Positions 27,165 to 36,364 of a DNA stretch of 55,310 bases are shown piece after piece. The notes beneath the pieces were generated by a model. The model was not told where the DNA came from. It did no database searches and was given only the letters and a program-made list of their open reading frames with translations. Origin of the DNA: Thermofontimicrobium_A sp034505795 (GTDB lineage: Bacteria > Zhuqueibacterota > Zhuqueibacteria > Thermofontimicrobiales > Thermofontimicrobiaceae). The position numbers and the translations under genes were made by a program. The stretch covers positions 1-55,310 of the forward strand of contig JAPDQM010000013.1 of assembly GCA_034505795.1 (NCBI GenBank), in the 5' to 3' direction. Positions within the stretch are counted from its first letter, which is position 1. Every line of letters begins with the position of its first letter.

Positions 27165-29891
27165 ATGAGCAAATTCAACTTACGGCTTTTGGCCAGCGTG
27201 GTGATGATGGCGCTGCTGGCTACCATGACATTTTCGCAAACCATCATCCGCGTCAATTGCGGCGGCACTGCTTATCGCGATCACGAGGGAAATGTCTGGG
27301 CAGATGATCAGCAATACTCGCCAGGCAGTTGGGGGTGGGAAAACGGTGGCTATGCCCTATTTTATGGCATTCCAATTAGCGGCACCGTGGATGATCCGCT
27401 GTATCAAGCGGAACGTAATGCATTGCAATGGTATCGCTTTACGGTTCCCAATGGCAGATATACCGTCACTTTGAAATTCGCTGAGCTTTATTACGACGGC
27501 GTCGGCGAACGGATTTTCCATGTGAACATCGAGGGCAGCCGCGTTCTCAACAATTTCGATATGGTTGCCGAAGCCGGTTTTGCAGCCGCAATCGATAAGG
27601 TTTTCGATGTTGAGGTTAGCGATGGGCGGCTGGATATCGAATTCATTACCATCGAAAAAGAACCAGGGGTGACCATTGCCCATGCCAACGTCAAAGCGAT
27701 TGGCGTAGAAGAGCAACCCTCCCACGAACCACGGTTGTGGGTGAACAAAGATGAAATCAATTTTTGCACCGGCAGCACTAAGCAGAGCTTTGAAATTAAA
27801 AACGGCGGTGAATTGCCGCTGCAATGGAGTCTTTACGAAGACCCGGATAAAACATGGATCACCTCAGTAACGCCGACCAGCGGGACGTTGAACCAATCTC
27901 AAGTGCAAGTGGTCGATGTTTATGTCAGCCGGGTAGGGATGCAGCCGGCTGAATACGAGGGCAAAATCACTATTACCTCCAATGGCGGTAACGATAACGT
28001 CAAGGTATTGATGGAAGTGGCGGCGGATAAACCGCTTTCGGAAGTGAAACCGGCAAATCTGGACTTTGGCTCGCTACTGGTGAAACGCTCGTTCACAATC
28101 ACCAATGTCGGCACCAGCGCACTGAACTGGTCGGTGAAAAACAGCAATGATCAGCCCTGGGTAAAGGAGATCCTGCCGAAAAGCGGCCAACTGGCTTCCG
28201 GCCACCAGCAACTGGTGGAGGTCACCATCGATCGTACCGGACTGGCCGATACGACCTATCAGGGCACGATTCGAGTGGAAACCAATGCTGGCAACCATGA
28301 TATCAAATTAGCCTTCAACACCCAAAACAAGCCCCTGCATATCAACTGCGGCGGATCACAATTGACAGATAAAAACAATTCTTCCTGGCTGGAAGACCTT
28401 GGCCATGTTGGCGGTCAAGCGGTCACCTCGAAATCCCCCATCGCCAATACCGAAGATGATGCGATTTATCAGAGCGCCCGCCAGGGGATGACCAAATATC
28501 AATTGCCGCTGCAAAACAATGGTCTATTCAAAGTGACGCTGCATTTTGCAGAGTTGCAATTAAATATTGTGGGCGAGCGAATTTTCAACGTGACCATTGA
28601 GGATAGCCTGGTCTTGAACAAATTCGATATTCTGGCTCAAGTCGGACCCAATGCCGCCTGTTCTCGATTGTTTGAAATTCCGATCACCGACAAATCGCTG
28701 GACATCGCATTTACTGCTGAAAAAGGCACCGCTTCGATCTCCGGCATCACTGTGTTTCAGGTGCCCCAGGACCCGTATCTGGTGGTGGAACCATCGGCGT
28801 TGGATTTCGCAGACAGTCTGTCGACCATGTATTTTACGATCAGCAACCAGGGTGTAAAACCGCTCATCTGGCGCGCTAATGTGGTAAATGGCGGCTGGAT
28901 TACGGCTATCATGCCCGACTCTGGGCGGGTGTTGTATGGCCACACCGATTCCGTGAAAGTGAGCATCAAACGCGGCGGTCTGGCCGATGGCTTTTATGAT
29001 GCGATCATCTCGATTCAATCCAATGGCGGCCATGCGCAGGTGCAGGCGATGTTGATGGTCGGCGAGCCGCAACCCTATATCCAGCGAGTGAATGCCGGCG
29101 GCGATAAATACAAAGATGCGGCTGGCAACCTGTGGAGTGCCGATCAGCCCTATCAAAAAGGAAGCTGGGGGTATGTCGGCGGCGATGTCTATCGAGCCTA
29201 CTATTGGATCAAAAACACTAAGGACGAGGACCTCTATCAAAGTGAACGCTGGGGGTTGAAAAGCTACATCTTCGATGTGCCCAATGGCACCTATCAGATT
29301 GCGTTGCACTTTGCTGAAATATACTTTGCTTCAAACGGCAAACGCATTATGGATGTGATGGTTGAAGGCGTGACCGTGCTGGATGATTTCGATATTTTTG
29401 CGCAATCTGGCCCAAGAACCGCCATTGTGAAATTGGTCACCGCTTCGGTAAAAGATGGCCAATTGAACATCGATTTTTCAGCCAGCCAGGATGAGCCAAA
29501 GATCTCGGCTATCGAAGTCCAGCGAGAGGTAAAACATCCGCTCAATTTGATTGCGGTACAGAACAATGGGAGCAATATCACCCTGACGCCCGATCAAATG
29601 GCATTGCTGCAAAATTATCCCAATCCGTTTAATCCATCCACCTCGATCTCGTATCAGTTGGCAGCGCCGGCCCATGTTCGACTGGAGATTTTCAACCTGC
29701 AAGGCCAACGGGAGCGATTGCTGGTGGATAGTCATCTGCCAGCAGGAATGCATACAGCAACCTGGGATGGCCGCGATGCCAATAATGCACCAGTTCCTTC
29801 GGGCTGCTATTTCTATCGGATCAAAATCACCCCGCAAGATGATCAATTGCAGCCCTTCGAGCAAGTACGGAAGATGCTGCTTATGAAATAA
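27165..29891 (+). CDS. Secreted protein with three malectin domains, Ig-like spacers and C-terminal sorting domain
   Basis: A 908-residue exported protein; signal peptide 1-24 (MTFSQ). Malectin-like carbohydrate-binding domains lie at about 26-180, 390-532 and 637-787, each opening with a (V/I)N(C/A)GG motif and containing LxFAExx and RxFxVxIEGxxVLxxFD elements. Between them are three beta-sandwich BACON/choice-of-anchor-like modules at about 188-285, 290-385 and 537-632 (repeated pattern ...SFxIxNxGxxPLxW...). The tail 815-908 has NYPNPFNPSTSISY and a FlgD-like Ig fold ending in RKMLLMK, the type IX-style sorting signal. Likely a cell-surface or extracellular glycan-binding protein with no catalytic domain. 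I start at 27165 because GGGGG and the signal peptide fit it; upstream in-frame codons from 27078 are not signal-like. Confidence 0.88.
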   Translation: MSKFNLRLLASVVMMALLATMTFSQTIIRVNCGGTAYRDHEGNVWADDQQYSPGSWGWENGGYALFYGIPISGTVDDPLYQAERNALQWYRFTVPNGRYTVTLKFAELYYDGVGERIFHVNIEGSRVLNNFDMVAEAGFAAAIDKVFDVEVSDGRLDIEFITIEKEPGVTIAHANVKAIGVEEQPSHEPRLWVNKDEINFCTGSTKQSFEIKNGGELPLQWSLYEDPDKTWITSVTPTSGTLNQSQVQVVDVYVSRVGMQPAEYEGKITITSNGGNDNVKVLMEVAADKPLSEVKPANLDFGSLLVKRSFTITNVGTSALNWSVKNSNDQPWVKEILPKSGQLASGHQQLVEVTIDRTGLADTTYQGTIRVETNAGNHDIKLAFNTQNKPLHINCGGSQLTDKNNSSWLEDLGHVGGQAVTSKSPIANTEDDAIYQSARQGMTKYQLPLQNNGLFKVTLHFAELQLNIVGERIFNVTIEDSLVLNKFDILAQVGPNAACSRLFEIPITDKSLDIAFTAEKGTASISGITVFQVPQDPYLVVEPSALDFADSLSTMYFTISNQGVKPLIWRANVVNGGWITAIMPDSGRVLYGHTDSVKVSIKRGGLADGFYDAIISIQSNGGHAQVQAMLMVGEPQPYIQRVNAGGDKYKDAAGNLWSADQPYQKGSWGYVGGDVYRAYYWIKNTKDEDLYQSERWGLKSYIFDVPNGTYQIALHFAEIYFASNGKRIMDVMVEGVTVLDDFDIFAQSGPRTAIVKLVTASVKDGQLNIDFSASQDEPKISAIEVQREVKHPLNLIAVQNNGSNITLTPDQMALLQNYPNPFNPSTSISYQLAAPAHVRLEIFNLQGQRERLLVDSHLPAGMHTATWDGRDANNAPVPSGCYFYRIKITPQDDQLQPFEQVRKMLLMK

Positions 29892-29907
29892 TTTTAGGCA
29901 ACCAATG

Positions 29908-29947
29908 AAAAAAAAATGTGACTGTCATGGCCAACATGGCAGTCACA
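29908..29947 (-). terminator. Leftward intrinsic terminator
   Basis: TGTGACTGTCATG (29917-29929) pairs with CATGGCAGTCACA (29935-29947), 13 bp with one G-T pair and a 5-base loop. On the minus strand it is followed by nine T (29908-29916), so it is oriented to stop transcription coming from the PfkB gene toward the malectin gene. Confidence 0.8.
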
Positions 29948-30036
29948 TGAATCATCAAAAGCTCCAATCGGTTTGAGACTCCTAAGGCATTAGAATTCAG
30001 CTAAAATCAGCCGTGCAAAATATTATTCAGATCAAT

Positions 30037-30076
30037 AAAAAAACCCAACGGATGAGATAATATCCGTTGGGTTTTT
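30037..30076. terminator. Bidirectional terminator between malectin and PfkB genes
   Basis: CCCAACGGAT (30044-30053) pairs with ATCCGTTGGG (30062-30071), flanked by A7 and T5, so works on both strands for the two convergent genes. A further copy of ATCCGTTGGG follows at 30079-30088. Confidence 0.85.
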
Positions 30077-30139
30077 CTATCCGTTGGGACAACATTAGGG
30101 CCAATAACAGACGGTCCTGCAAAAACCTGGGCTAACAGA

Positions 30140-31342
30140 TTACTTCAACCTTCTATCTTCTTTCCCTATCCATAATTCGACCGCAGCATCCCAACGCCAG
30201 TCATTCTCTGGCAACCCAATGTCGATCATGGTCAGATTTTTCTGGTTTACCAGCGAGCAGGTATACTCCCAATCGTGAATTCCACTGACAGCATCCAATT
30301 CGTGCAGGTTCTGATAGCCGACACAATTGGCAAACTTCAATGTGCTTTCAATCGAATGGCCACGCAGATAAGCTGCCAGAAAACCAGCGATGGCCGAATC
30401 GCCGGAACCGGTGGCGCTGGCAATTTGTTCCACTCGGAATGCCGGGCACCATAACTCGCGCTGCGACCAATTATCGAGATCACCAGGCAGCGTGCTGAGT
30501 CGAGCCAGACGTTCCCGCGGCGCGGTCAGCAGATACATTCCCCGATGGGCTGCCTTAAGGACTATGATTTTCGCACCCATGGCCAAGCATTGCCTTCCTA
30601 AACGTGCAAAGTCGGCTGGCGCAATAAAATCGACCACATCCTTCGTGGCCGCCCTGGCCTTGACCTGAAAATATCTCGCAGGCTCCAACATGAAAAATAC
30701 CTCCTCGATGCTAGGCAGAAAAATGTCTACCGATGGCAACAATCGCTCGAGGATCTCCCGCCAGGGAACCTTGCCGCTTTCAGAAGTCGGGTCCGGCAAG
30801 GCCATGTCCAGCGAGGTCACAACACCGGCCGATCGGGCGATTTGAAAGATTTTTAGCAATTCTTCACCCCGATTTTGATAGCAGGTTCGCATGATTGGCG
30901 GATAGCCAAAATGGAACAGCTTCGACCGGGCGATCAACGCCGCATCAAGATCTGCGCTGGAGAACGAATCGTTGGCGCCGGGATCATGAAGAAAAATGCG
31001 ATCGATCCCCGGGGGGGCAATGGCAATGGTATACGAGGTCCGGTCGCTATCCGAAATCGAAACCCCCTCAGTGTGCCCCTGCTGCCGCAACAATTGAATG
31101 ATCAATTTGCCAAATTCATCATTGCCGACGCGGGCCATAAAGGTGACATTCAATCCTAGCTTTTTCAGCGCAATGCCCGTGTTTGATACTGGACCGCCAG
31201 TGCTAATTTTGGCAGCCGTAACATGAATTAACCGACCAGGTTTAAAAAGCGCACTGATGTCGCGAATGCCCGTATCGGGAATTTGGGGAATGATATCCAG
31301 ACAGATGTGACCAGCCGCTGTAACATCGTATGTTTTACTCAA
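30140..31342 (-). CDS. PfkB/ribokinase family carbohydrate kinase
   Basis: A 400-residue sugar or nucleoside kinase. The N-terminal signature is VSNTGIALKKLGLNVTFMARVGNDEFG (residues 52 onward), and the anion-hole/catalytic motif is ATGSGDSAIAGFLAAYLRG near 310-328, with catalytic Asp near 315; the usual GAGD reads GSGD. Length is above the typical 300-330, with an extra segment around 215-245 and a C-terminal extension. Start is TTG with GGAGG six bases upstream. Substrate cannot be told from sequence; no transporter or catabolic gene is adjacent. It stands alone between two terminators and a gene-free region. Confidence 0.85.
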   Translation of the reverse strand: MSKTYDVTAAGHICLDIIPQIPDTGIRDISALFKPGRLIHVTAAKISTGGPVSNTGIALKKLGLNVTFMARVGNDEFGKLIIQLLRQQGHTEGVSISDSDRTSYTIAIAPPGIDRIFLHDPGANDSFSSADLDAALIARSKLFHFGYPPIMRTCYQNRGEELLKIFQIARSAGVVTSLDMALPDPTSESGKVPWREILERLLPSVDIFLPSIEEVFFMLEPARYFQVKARAATKDVVDFIAPADFARLGRQCLAMGAKIIVLKAAHRGMYLLTAPRERLARLSTLPGDLDNWSQRELWCPAFRVEQIASATGSGDSAIAGFLAAYLRGHSIESTLKFANCVGYQNLHELDAVSGIHDWEYTCSLVNQKNLTMIDIGLPENDWRWDAAVELWIGKEDRRLK

Positions 31343-31750
31343 CCTTCACCTCCGAGTAATTTGTTCTTCCTCATATTTTGATGACCAAAAGTGACCAAAC
31401 CTGACGTCTCTTAACCGAGCAGTGAGTCGTCTTGATAACTTCGATCTCGATTGCTCCATCGAGACAAGCCTGGTGCGTAGTGGCTTCGTGGCGGATCAAT
31501 TAATTTTTTTAAGGCCGATAGCTGTCTTATGTTTGGTTAAGGAGATGATTGGCCCAGTCAATTCCATTCTTGAAATTAGCGATCGACTTTGTCCTTAAGA
31601 CGAATAAACTTTAGCCAAGCAAAATTAGTTCTTCAACCTGCAAGGGAATATATGGCAAAGCCAGGAATTTTTCAATAAAAATTTTATCTGGCAATAGCCT
31701 TGCTTCGACAGACAATCATTTCTTTTCTCATGAAGCGTGAAGAAAATTCT
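31343..31750. other. Gene-free stretch between carB and the PfkB gene
   Basis: About 400 bases in which I see no gene, convincing promoter or terminator. Confidence 0.5.
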
Positions 31751-34700
31751 CTAACGCGACGCATATTCTTGCAAGCTGGTTACTGCAAGGCCGTCATGAT
31801 TTTTTTGCAGCTCCCGAATCGCCTCAATCGCAGCGAAAGAAGCCGAGAGCGTGGTCAGACATGGAATATTGTATTGGATAGCCGCACGATCCATAGCATA
31901 TTCATCGGCACGGGAATTTTTTCCCAACGGCGTATTGATGATCATCTGAATGTGTCCATTGATGATATGGTCAACGACATGCGGACGGTCTTCGGTTAGT
32001 TTATAAATGGTCTCTGCTTGAATTCCAGCCTGTCGCAATGCCGCAGCCGTGCCCCGGGTAGCAACGATCCTGAATCCCAAATTGGCTAATTCTTTGGCAA
32101 TAATGGTGGCTTTGGGCTTGTCAAAATCATTGACACTGATGAAAACCGTCCCTTCCAGCGGCAGTCGAGCGCCAGCGCTTAGCAAGGATTTCGCGAACGC
32201 CAGACCAAAATTGTCAGCCACGCCCATCACCTCACCGGTAGACCGCATTTCCGGCCCCAGGTGATTATCGGCACCCGGAAATTTTGCAAAGGGAAATACC
32301 GGCGTTTTTACCGCGATCGCCTTCGGTTTCACTTCCGTCAGGAATCCCATCGACCTTAATCGATCACCGACCATCACCCGTGCGGCAATCTTTGCCAATG
32401 GAATGCCCGTCGCCTTGCTGACAAATGGCACGGTGCGCGAAGCGCGCGGATTGACTTCCAGCACATAAAGAATGTCGTCTTTGATAGCAAATTGGATATT
32501 GATCAATCCCTTTACCCGCAATGCCAGCGCTAACTCACGAGTCTGCTGCCGCATTTGATCCAGATGCTGCGCCTTGATCATGTAAGACGGCAACACGCAA
32601 GAACTGTCGCCGGAATGAATACCCGCTTCTTCGATATGCTGCATGATGCCACCAATGAACACATCTTCGCCATCGCACACGGCATCCACGTCCACCTCAA
32701 AGGCATCCTCTAAGAACTGATCGATGAGCACCGGATGTCCCGACGAAACCTGCACCGCGCGTTGCATGTAATTCTTCAACGCCAGCCGGTCATAAATGAT
32801 CTCCATTGCCCGGCCACCAAGGACGTAGGACGGCCGCAGCAGCACGGGAAATCCAATGCGTTCGGCGACCTGCAGGGCTTCGTCTGCGGAGAACGCAATG
32901 CCGTGATTGGGCTGGCGAAGATTCAATTCCTGAATAAGCTCCCCGAAACGCTGCCGATCTTCCGCCAGATCAATCGCATCGGGAGAAGTGCCGATGATCG
33001 GCGCACCTGCCTGCTCCAGTGCCAGTGCCAGTTTCAGTGGCGTCTGCCCCCCAAATTGCACCACTACGCCATCGGGCTTCTCGTTTTCGATGATCGGCAG
33101 CAGATCCTCCAGCGTCAGCGGCTCAAAATAAAGCTTATCGGCAACATCGTAGTCAGTGCTCACCGTTTCGGGATTGCAATTCACCATGATGGTCTCATAG
33201 CCAGCTTCCCTAAACGCCATAATCGCGTGCACGCAGCAGTAATCGAACTCGATCCCTTGCCCGATGCGATTGGGGCCTCCGCCAAGAATCATGATCTTTT
33301 TTCGGGAACTGCGAATCGCTTCGTTCTCCTGTTCGTAGGTAGAATAGAAATAGGGTGTGGTGGATTCGAACTCTGCGGCACACGTGTCGACAGTTTTGTA
33401 CACGGGACAAACGCCCAGCCGGGTTCGGGCAGCTCGAATGATTTCTTCATCAGTCTGCATCAGATGCGCTAACCGCCGATCAGAAATGCCCAGCGCTTTA
33501 GCGGTGCGCAGGATATCTTCGGTCATTTCCTCGACCTGTGTACGGCCACTGCTGAGCGATTTTTCAAAGAGAATGACTTCTTTGATCTGGGAGATAAACC
33601 AGGGATCGATCCCGGTGAGTTCATGAATTTCCTGCTCACTCAAGCCAGCACGCAACGCCGACCCCAGCCAGAAAATACGACCGCCTGTCGGCTTCTTCAA
33701 CTGCTGCCGCAAATTCTCAATAACTTCGCCAATACTGAAAAAATCCTCGTGACCGTTCTGGTGCAAGACATGGCTGATATCTTCCAGACCATAGCGATCA
33801 ATTTCCAGTGATCGCAGCCCTTTGCCCAACGCTTCCTTGAACGTCCGACCGATGGCCATGATCTCGCCCACCGATTTCATTTGAGTACCCAGCGTACGGT
33901 CGGCTTTGGGAAATTTGCCCATGTCCCAGCGTGGAATTTTCACCACCACGTAATCGATGGTCGGCTCAAACGAAGCCGGTGTCTTCTTGGTAATGTCGTT
34001 AGGAATCTCGTCCAACGTCAGTCCGATGGCCAATTTGGCGGCAATTTTGGCGATGGGAAAACCAGTCGCTTTGGAAGCTAACGCGGAGCTGCGAGACACC
34101 CGCGGATTCATTTCGATCACTACCAGCCGACCATTGGTGGGATTAATGGCAAACTGGATATTGGACCCACCGGTGTCGACCCCAATCTCGCGTATGATTC
34201 TGATCGCTGCATCTCGCATGGCTTGATACTCGCGATCAGTCAGGGTTTGCGCCGGCGCCACCGTGATACTATCACCCGTATGGATCCCCATCGGATCCAG
34301 GTTTTCAATGGAACAGATGATGACCACATTATCTTTCAGATCCCGCATCACTTCCAATTCAAACTCTTTCCACCCGCTGATCGATTCCTCGATTAGCACC
34401 TCGGAAATGGGACTCTGGTTCAACCCCCAGATCACTTTATCCCGAAATTCCTCGATGTTGTAGGCTGTGCTGCCTCCAGTACCCCCCAGGGTAAATGCCG
34501 GGCGAATAATTAACGGAAAGGGAATGCGACCCACCATTGCCATGGCCTCATCCACCGAATGCGCCAGGCCGCCGAGCGGCAGGTCCAGACCAATCGTTTC
34601 AATGGTCTGTTTGAATTTCTCCCGGCATTCCGCCTTCTGAATGGCCTCGAAACTGGCGCCGATCAGTTGCACCTGGTATTTTTCCAGCACGCCGGTCTGA

Positions 34701-35008
34701 TACAATTCTGTTGCCAGATTGAGACTCACCTGCCCGCCCATGGTCGGCAGCAATGCATCCGGTCGCTCTTTCTCAATAATCTTCGTAATCACGCCGGCTG
34801 TGAGCGGCTCGATATAGGTACGATAGGCTAAATCAGGGTCCGTCATGATCGTCGCTGGGTTGCTGTTCACCAGAATCACCTGATAACCCTCTTCGGTGAG
34901 TGCGCGACAGGCTTGCGTTCCCGAATAATCGAACTCACAGGCCTGCCCAATGACAATCGGCCCGGAGCCGATCAACAGAATTTTTTGGATATCGGTTCGC
35001 TTTGGCAA
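31751..35008 (-). CDS. carB: Carbamoyl-phosphate synthase large subunit
   Basis: Makes carbamoyl phosphate for pyrimidine and arginine synthesis from bicarbonate, ATP and ammonia channelled from CarA. The 1085-residue length is normal. Two homologous ATP-grasp halves are visible: ILLIGSGPIVIGQACEFDYSG at the start of the first and IMILGGGPNRIGQGIEFDYC at about 575 for the second; each has a G-rich loop (FTLGGTGGS in the first, YVLGGRAMEI in the second). An MGS-like allosteric domain occupies about 945-1085. It follows carA by 76 bases and ends the lipoprotein-carA-carB operon. Confidence 0.96.
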   Translation of the reverse strand: MPKRTDIQKILLIGSGPIVIGQACEFDYSGTQACRALTEEGYQVILVNSNPATIMTDPDLAYRTYIEPLTAGVITKIIEKERPDALLPTMGGQVSLNLATELYQTGVLEKYQVQLIGASFEAIQKAECREKFKQTIETIGLDLPLGGLAHSVDEAMAMVGRIPFPLIIRPAFTLGGTGGSTAYNIEEFRDKVIWGLNQSPISEVLIEESISGWKEFELEVMRDLKDNVVIICSIENLDPMGIHTGDSITVAPAQTLTDREYQAMRDAAIRIIREIGVDTGGSNIQFAINPTNGRLVVIEMNPRVSRSSALASKATGFPIAKIAAKLAIGLTLDEIPNDITKKTPASFEPTIDYVVVKIPRWDMGKFPKADRTLGTQMKSVGEIMAIGRTFKEALGKGLRSLEIDRYGLEDISHVLHQNGHEDFFSIGEVIENLRQQLKKPTGGRIFWLGSALRAGLSEQEIHELTGIDPWFISQIKEVILFEKSLSSGRTQVEEMTEDILRTAKALGISDRRLAHLMQTDEEIIRAARTRLGVCPVYKTVDTCAAEFESTTPYFYSTYEQENEAIRSSRKKIMILGGGPNRIGQGIEFDYCCVHAIMAFREAGYETIMVNCNPETVSTDYDVADKLYFEPLTLEDLLPIIENEKPDGVVVQFGGQTPLKLALALEQAGAPIIGTSPDAIDLAEDRQRFGELIQELNLRQPNHGIAFSADEALQVAERIGFPVLLRPSYVLGGRAMEIIYDRLALKNYMQRAVQVSSGHPVLIDQFLEDAFEVDVDAVCDGEDVFIGGIMQHIEEAGIHSGDSSCVLPSYMIKAQHLDQMRQQTRELALALRVKGLINIQFAIKDDILYVLEVNPRASRTVPFVSKATGIPLAKIAARVMVGDRLRSMGFLTEVKPKAIAVKTPVFPFAKFPGADNHLGPEMRSTGEVMGVADNFGLAFAKSLLSAGARLPLEGTVFISVNDFDKPKATIIAKELANLGFRIVATRGTAAALRQAGIQAETIYKLTEDRPHVVDHIINGHIQMIINTPLGKNSRADEYAMDRAAIQYNIPCLTTLSASFAAIEAIRELQKNHDGLAVTSLQEYASR

Positions 35009-35084
35009 TTTCCTCCTCCAACTATTTTCGACTTCAATGCGAATCAGATGTCAGTCTTTCAATTATAATTTGGCATCAGCCAAT

Positions 35085-36263
35085 CTAATAGCGTACGTTA
35101 TTATTGGACTCCTGGCGGTAACGCTCTGCTCTCATTAGCTCGATAAATTCACGAAAAAGATACAGCGAATCATGCGGGCCCGGCGCTGCCTCCGGATGAT
35201 ATTGTACCGAAAACACCGGCAAATGCCGATGTCGCATTCCCTCAACCGTACCATCATTTAAATTGACATGGGTCAATTCAATTTGGCTCGGATCCAATGA
35301 ATCAAAGTCAACCGCAAAGCCATGATTTTGCGCCGTGATTTCGATGCGACCGGTTAGCAAATTTTGAACCGGATGATTGCCCCCATGATGGCCGAATTTC
35401 AACTTGAAAGTTCGACCGCCAAGTGCCAATCCCAGGATTTGATGACCCAAACAGATGCCGAATAGCGGCACTTTGCCAAGCAATTTTTTAACATTTTTAA
35501 TTGCATACCCTACCGCCGCTGGATCGCCCGGACCATTGGATAGCAAAACCCCATGCGGTTGCATCGCCAGCACTTCAGTCGCAGGAGTGGCCGCAGGAAC
35601 GATGGTCAAACGGCAGTTCAACGACGCCAGGCAACGCAGGATATTGGCTTTGACACCAAAATCGTAGACCACCACCCGATAGAATGCCATTCCAGCCGAG
35701 GTGGTAACCGAGCCCAAAGATTGCCACTCCACCGAATAACTATCCCGCCAAACTAGAGGCTTTGTTCGGCTCACCGCTCTAACCAAATCGCGTCCCTGCA
35801 TCGAAGGTGTTGCCCTTGCCTTTTGCACCAGTCGTTCGGGATTCAAATCTTCCGTCGAGATCACGCCTCTGATCGCGCCTTGCTCGCGAATATGCCGCGT
35901 CAGCGCCCGCGTATCCACCCCGGCAATGGCAACAATTTGGTGCTGGATTAAAAATGTTTGCAAATCTGTCTCTGACCGCCAATTGCTCGGTTGCCGACAG
36001 CACTCTTTGACGATCAAACCTGCCAATGCCGGTTGGCTGCTTTCAGGATCATCGCTATTGAGGCCATAATTCCCGATGTGGGGATATGTCATCGCCACCA
36101 GTTGGCCACAATAAGACGGGTCGGTCAGGATTTCCTGATAGCCAGTTAGCGAGGTATTGAAAACCACCTCCCCCTGCGTTTCCCCTGAATAGCCGCACGC
36201 CACTCCCCAGAAAGTGCGCCCATCTTCCAGTGCCAGTAGCGCTCGTTTGTTTGTATCTACCAT
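35085..36263 (-). CDS. carA: Carbamoyl-phosphate synthase small subunit
   Basis: Class I glutamine amidotransferase subunit, 392 residues. N-terminal CPSase domain begins ALLALEDGRTFWG and contains VVFNTSLTGYQEILTDPSY; the GATase domain has LSNGPGDP near 242, nucleophile Cys in PLFGICLGHQILGLALGG near 268-285 and the His-Glu pair in VQYHPEAAPGPHDS near 350. It is preceded by GAGGTGAGGG directly before the ATG and lies just after a 29-aa micro-ORF, downstream of a TolB-like lipoprotein gene. Together with carB it supplies carbamoyl phosphate. Confidence 0.96.
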   Translation of the reverse strand: MVDTNKRALLALEDGRTFWGVACGYSGETQGEVVFNTSLTGYQEILTDPSYCGQLVAMTYPHIGNYGLNSDDPESSQPALAGLIVKECCRQPSNWRSETDLQTFLIQHQIVAIAGVDTRALTRHIREQGAIRGVISTEDLNPERLVQKARATPSMQGRDLVRAVSRTKPLVWRDSYSVEWQSLGSVTTSAGMAFYRVVVYDFGVKANILRCLASLNCRLTIVPAATPATEVLAMQPHGVLLSNGPGDPAAVGYAIKNVKKLLGKVPLFGICLGHQILGLALGGRTFKLKFGHHGGNHPVQNLLTGRIEITAQNHGFAVDFDSLDPSQIELTHVNLNDGTVEGMRHRHLPVFSVQYHPEAAPGPHDSLYLFREFIELMRAERYRQESNNNVRY

Positions 36264-36273
36264 CCCTCACCTC

Positions 36274-36363
36274 TCATTTTGGTTGGCTAAAAAAAAAGCC
36301 CCAGCAAATAAAAAATACCAGGGCCACAGCGGTAATGAATTTATAAAATTCGGCTTTCTTCAT
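36274..36363 (-). CDS. Putative 29-aa single-pass membrane micro-protein
   Basis: Between the TolB-like lipoprotein stop and carA lies an ATG one base after the TAG (TAG-G-ATG), opening a 29-codon frame: a positively charged start (MKKAEFYKF) followed by a hydrophobic stretch ITAVALVFFICWGLFF and a short polar tail ending SQPK. This is the pattern of a one-helix inner-membrane peptide. It has no ribosome-binding site of its own and would rely on reinitiation from the upstream gene; its stop precedes the carA ribosome-binding site. It could also be chance. Confidence 0.45.
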   Translation of the reverse strand: MKKAEFYKFITAVALVFFICWGFFFSQPK

Positions 36364-36364
36364 C

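Noticed and set aside
28560..29309. 249-codon minus-strand open frame inside the malectin gene
   Set aside because: Fully antisense to a gene with clear domains; composition is a shadow of the coding strand.
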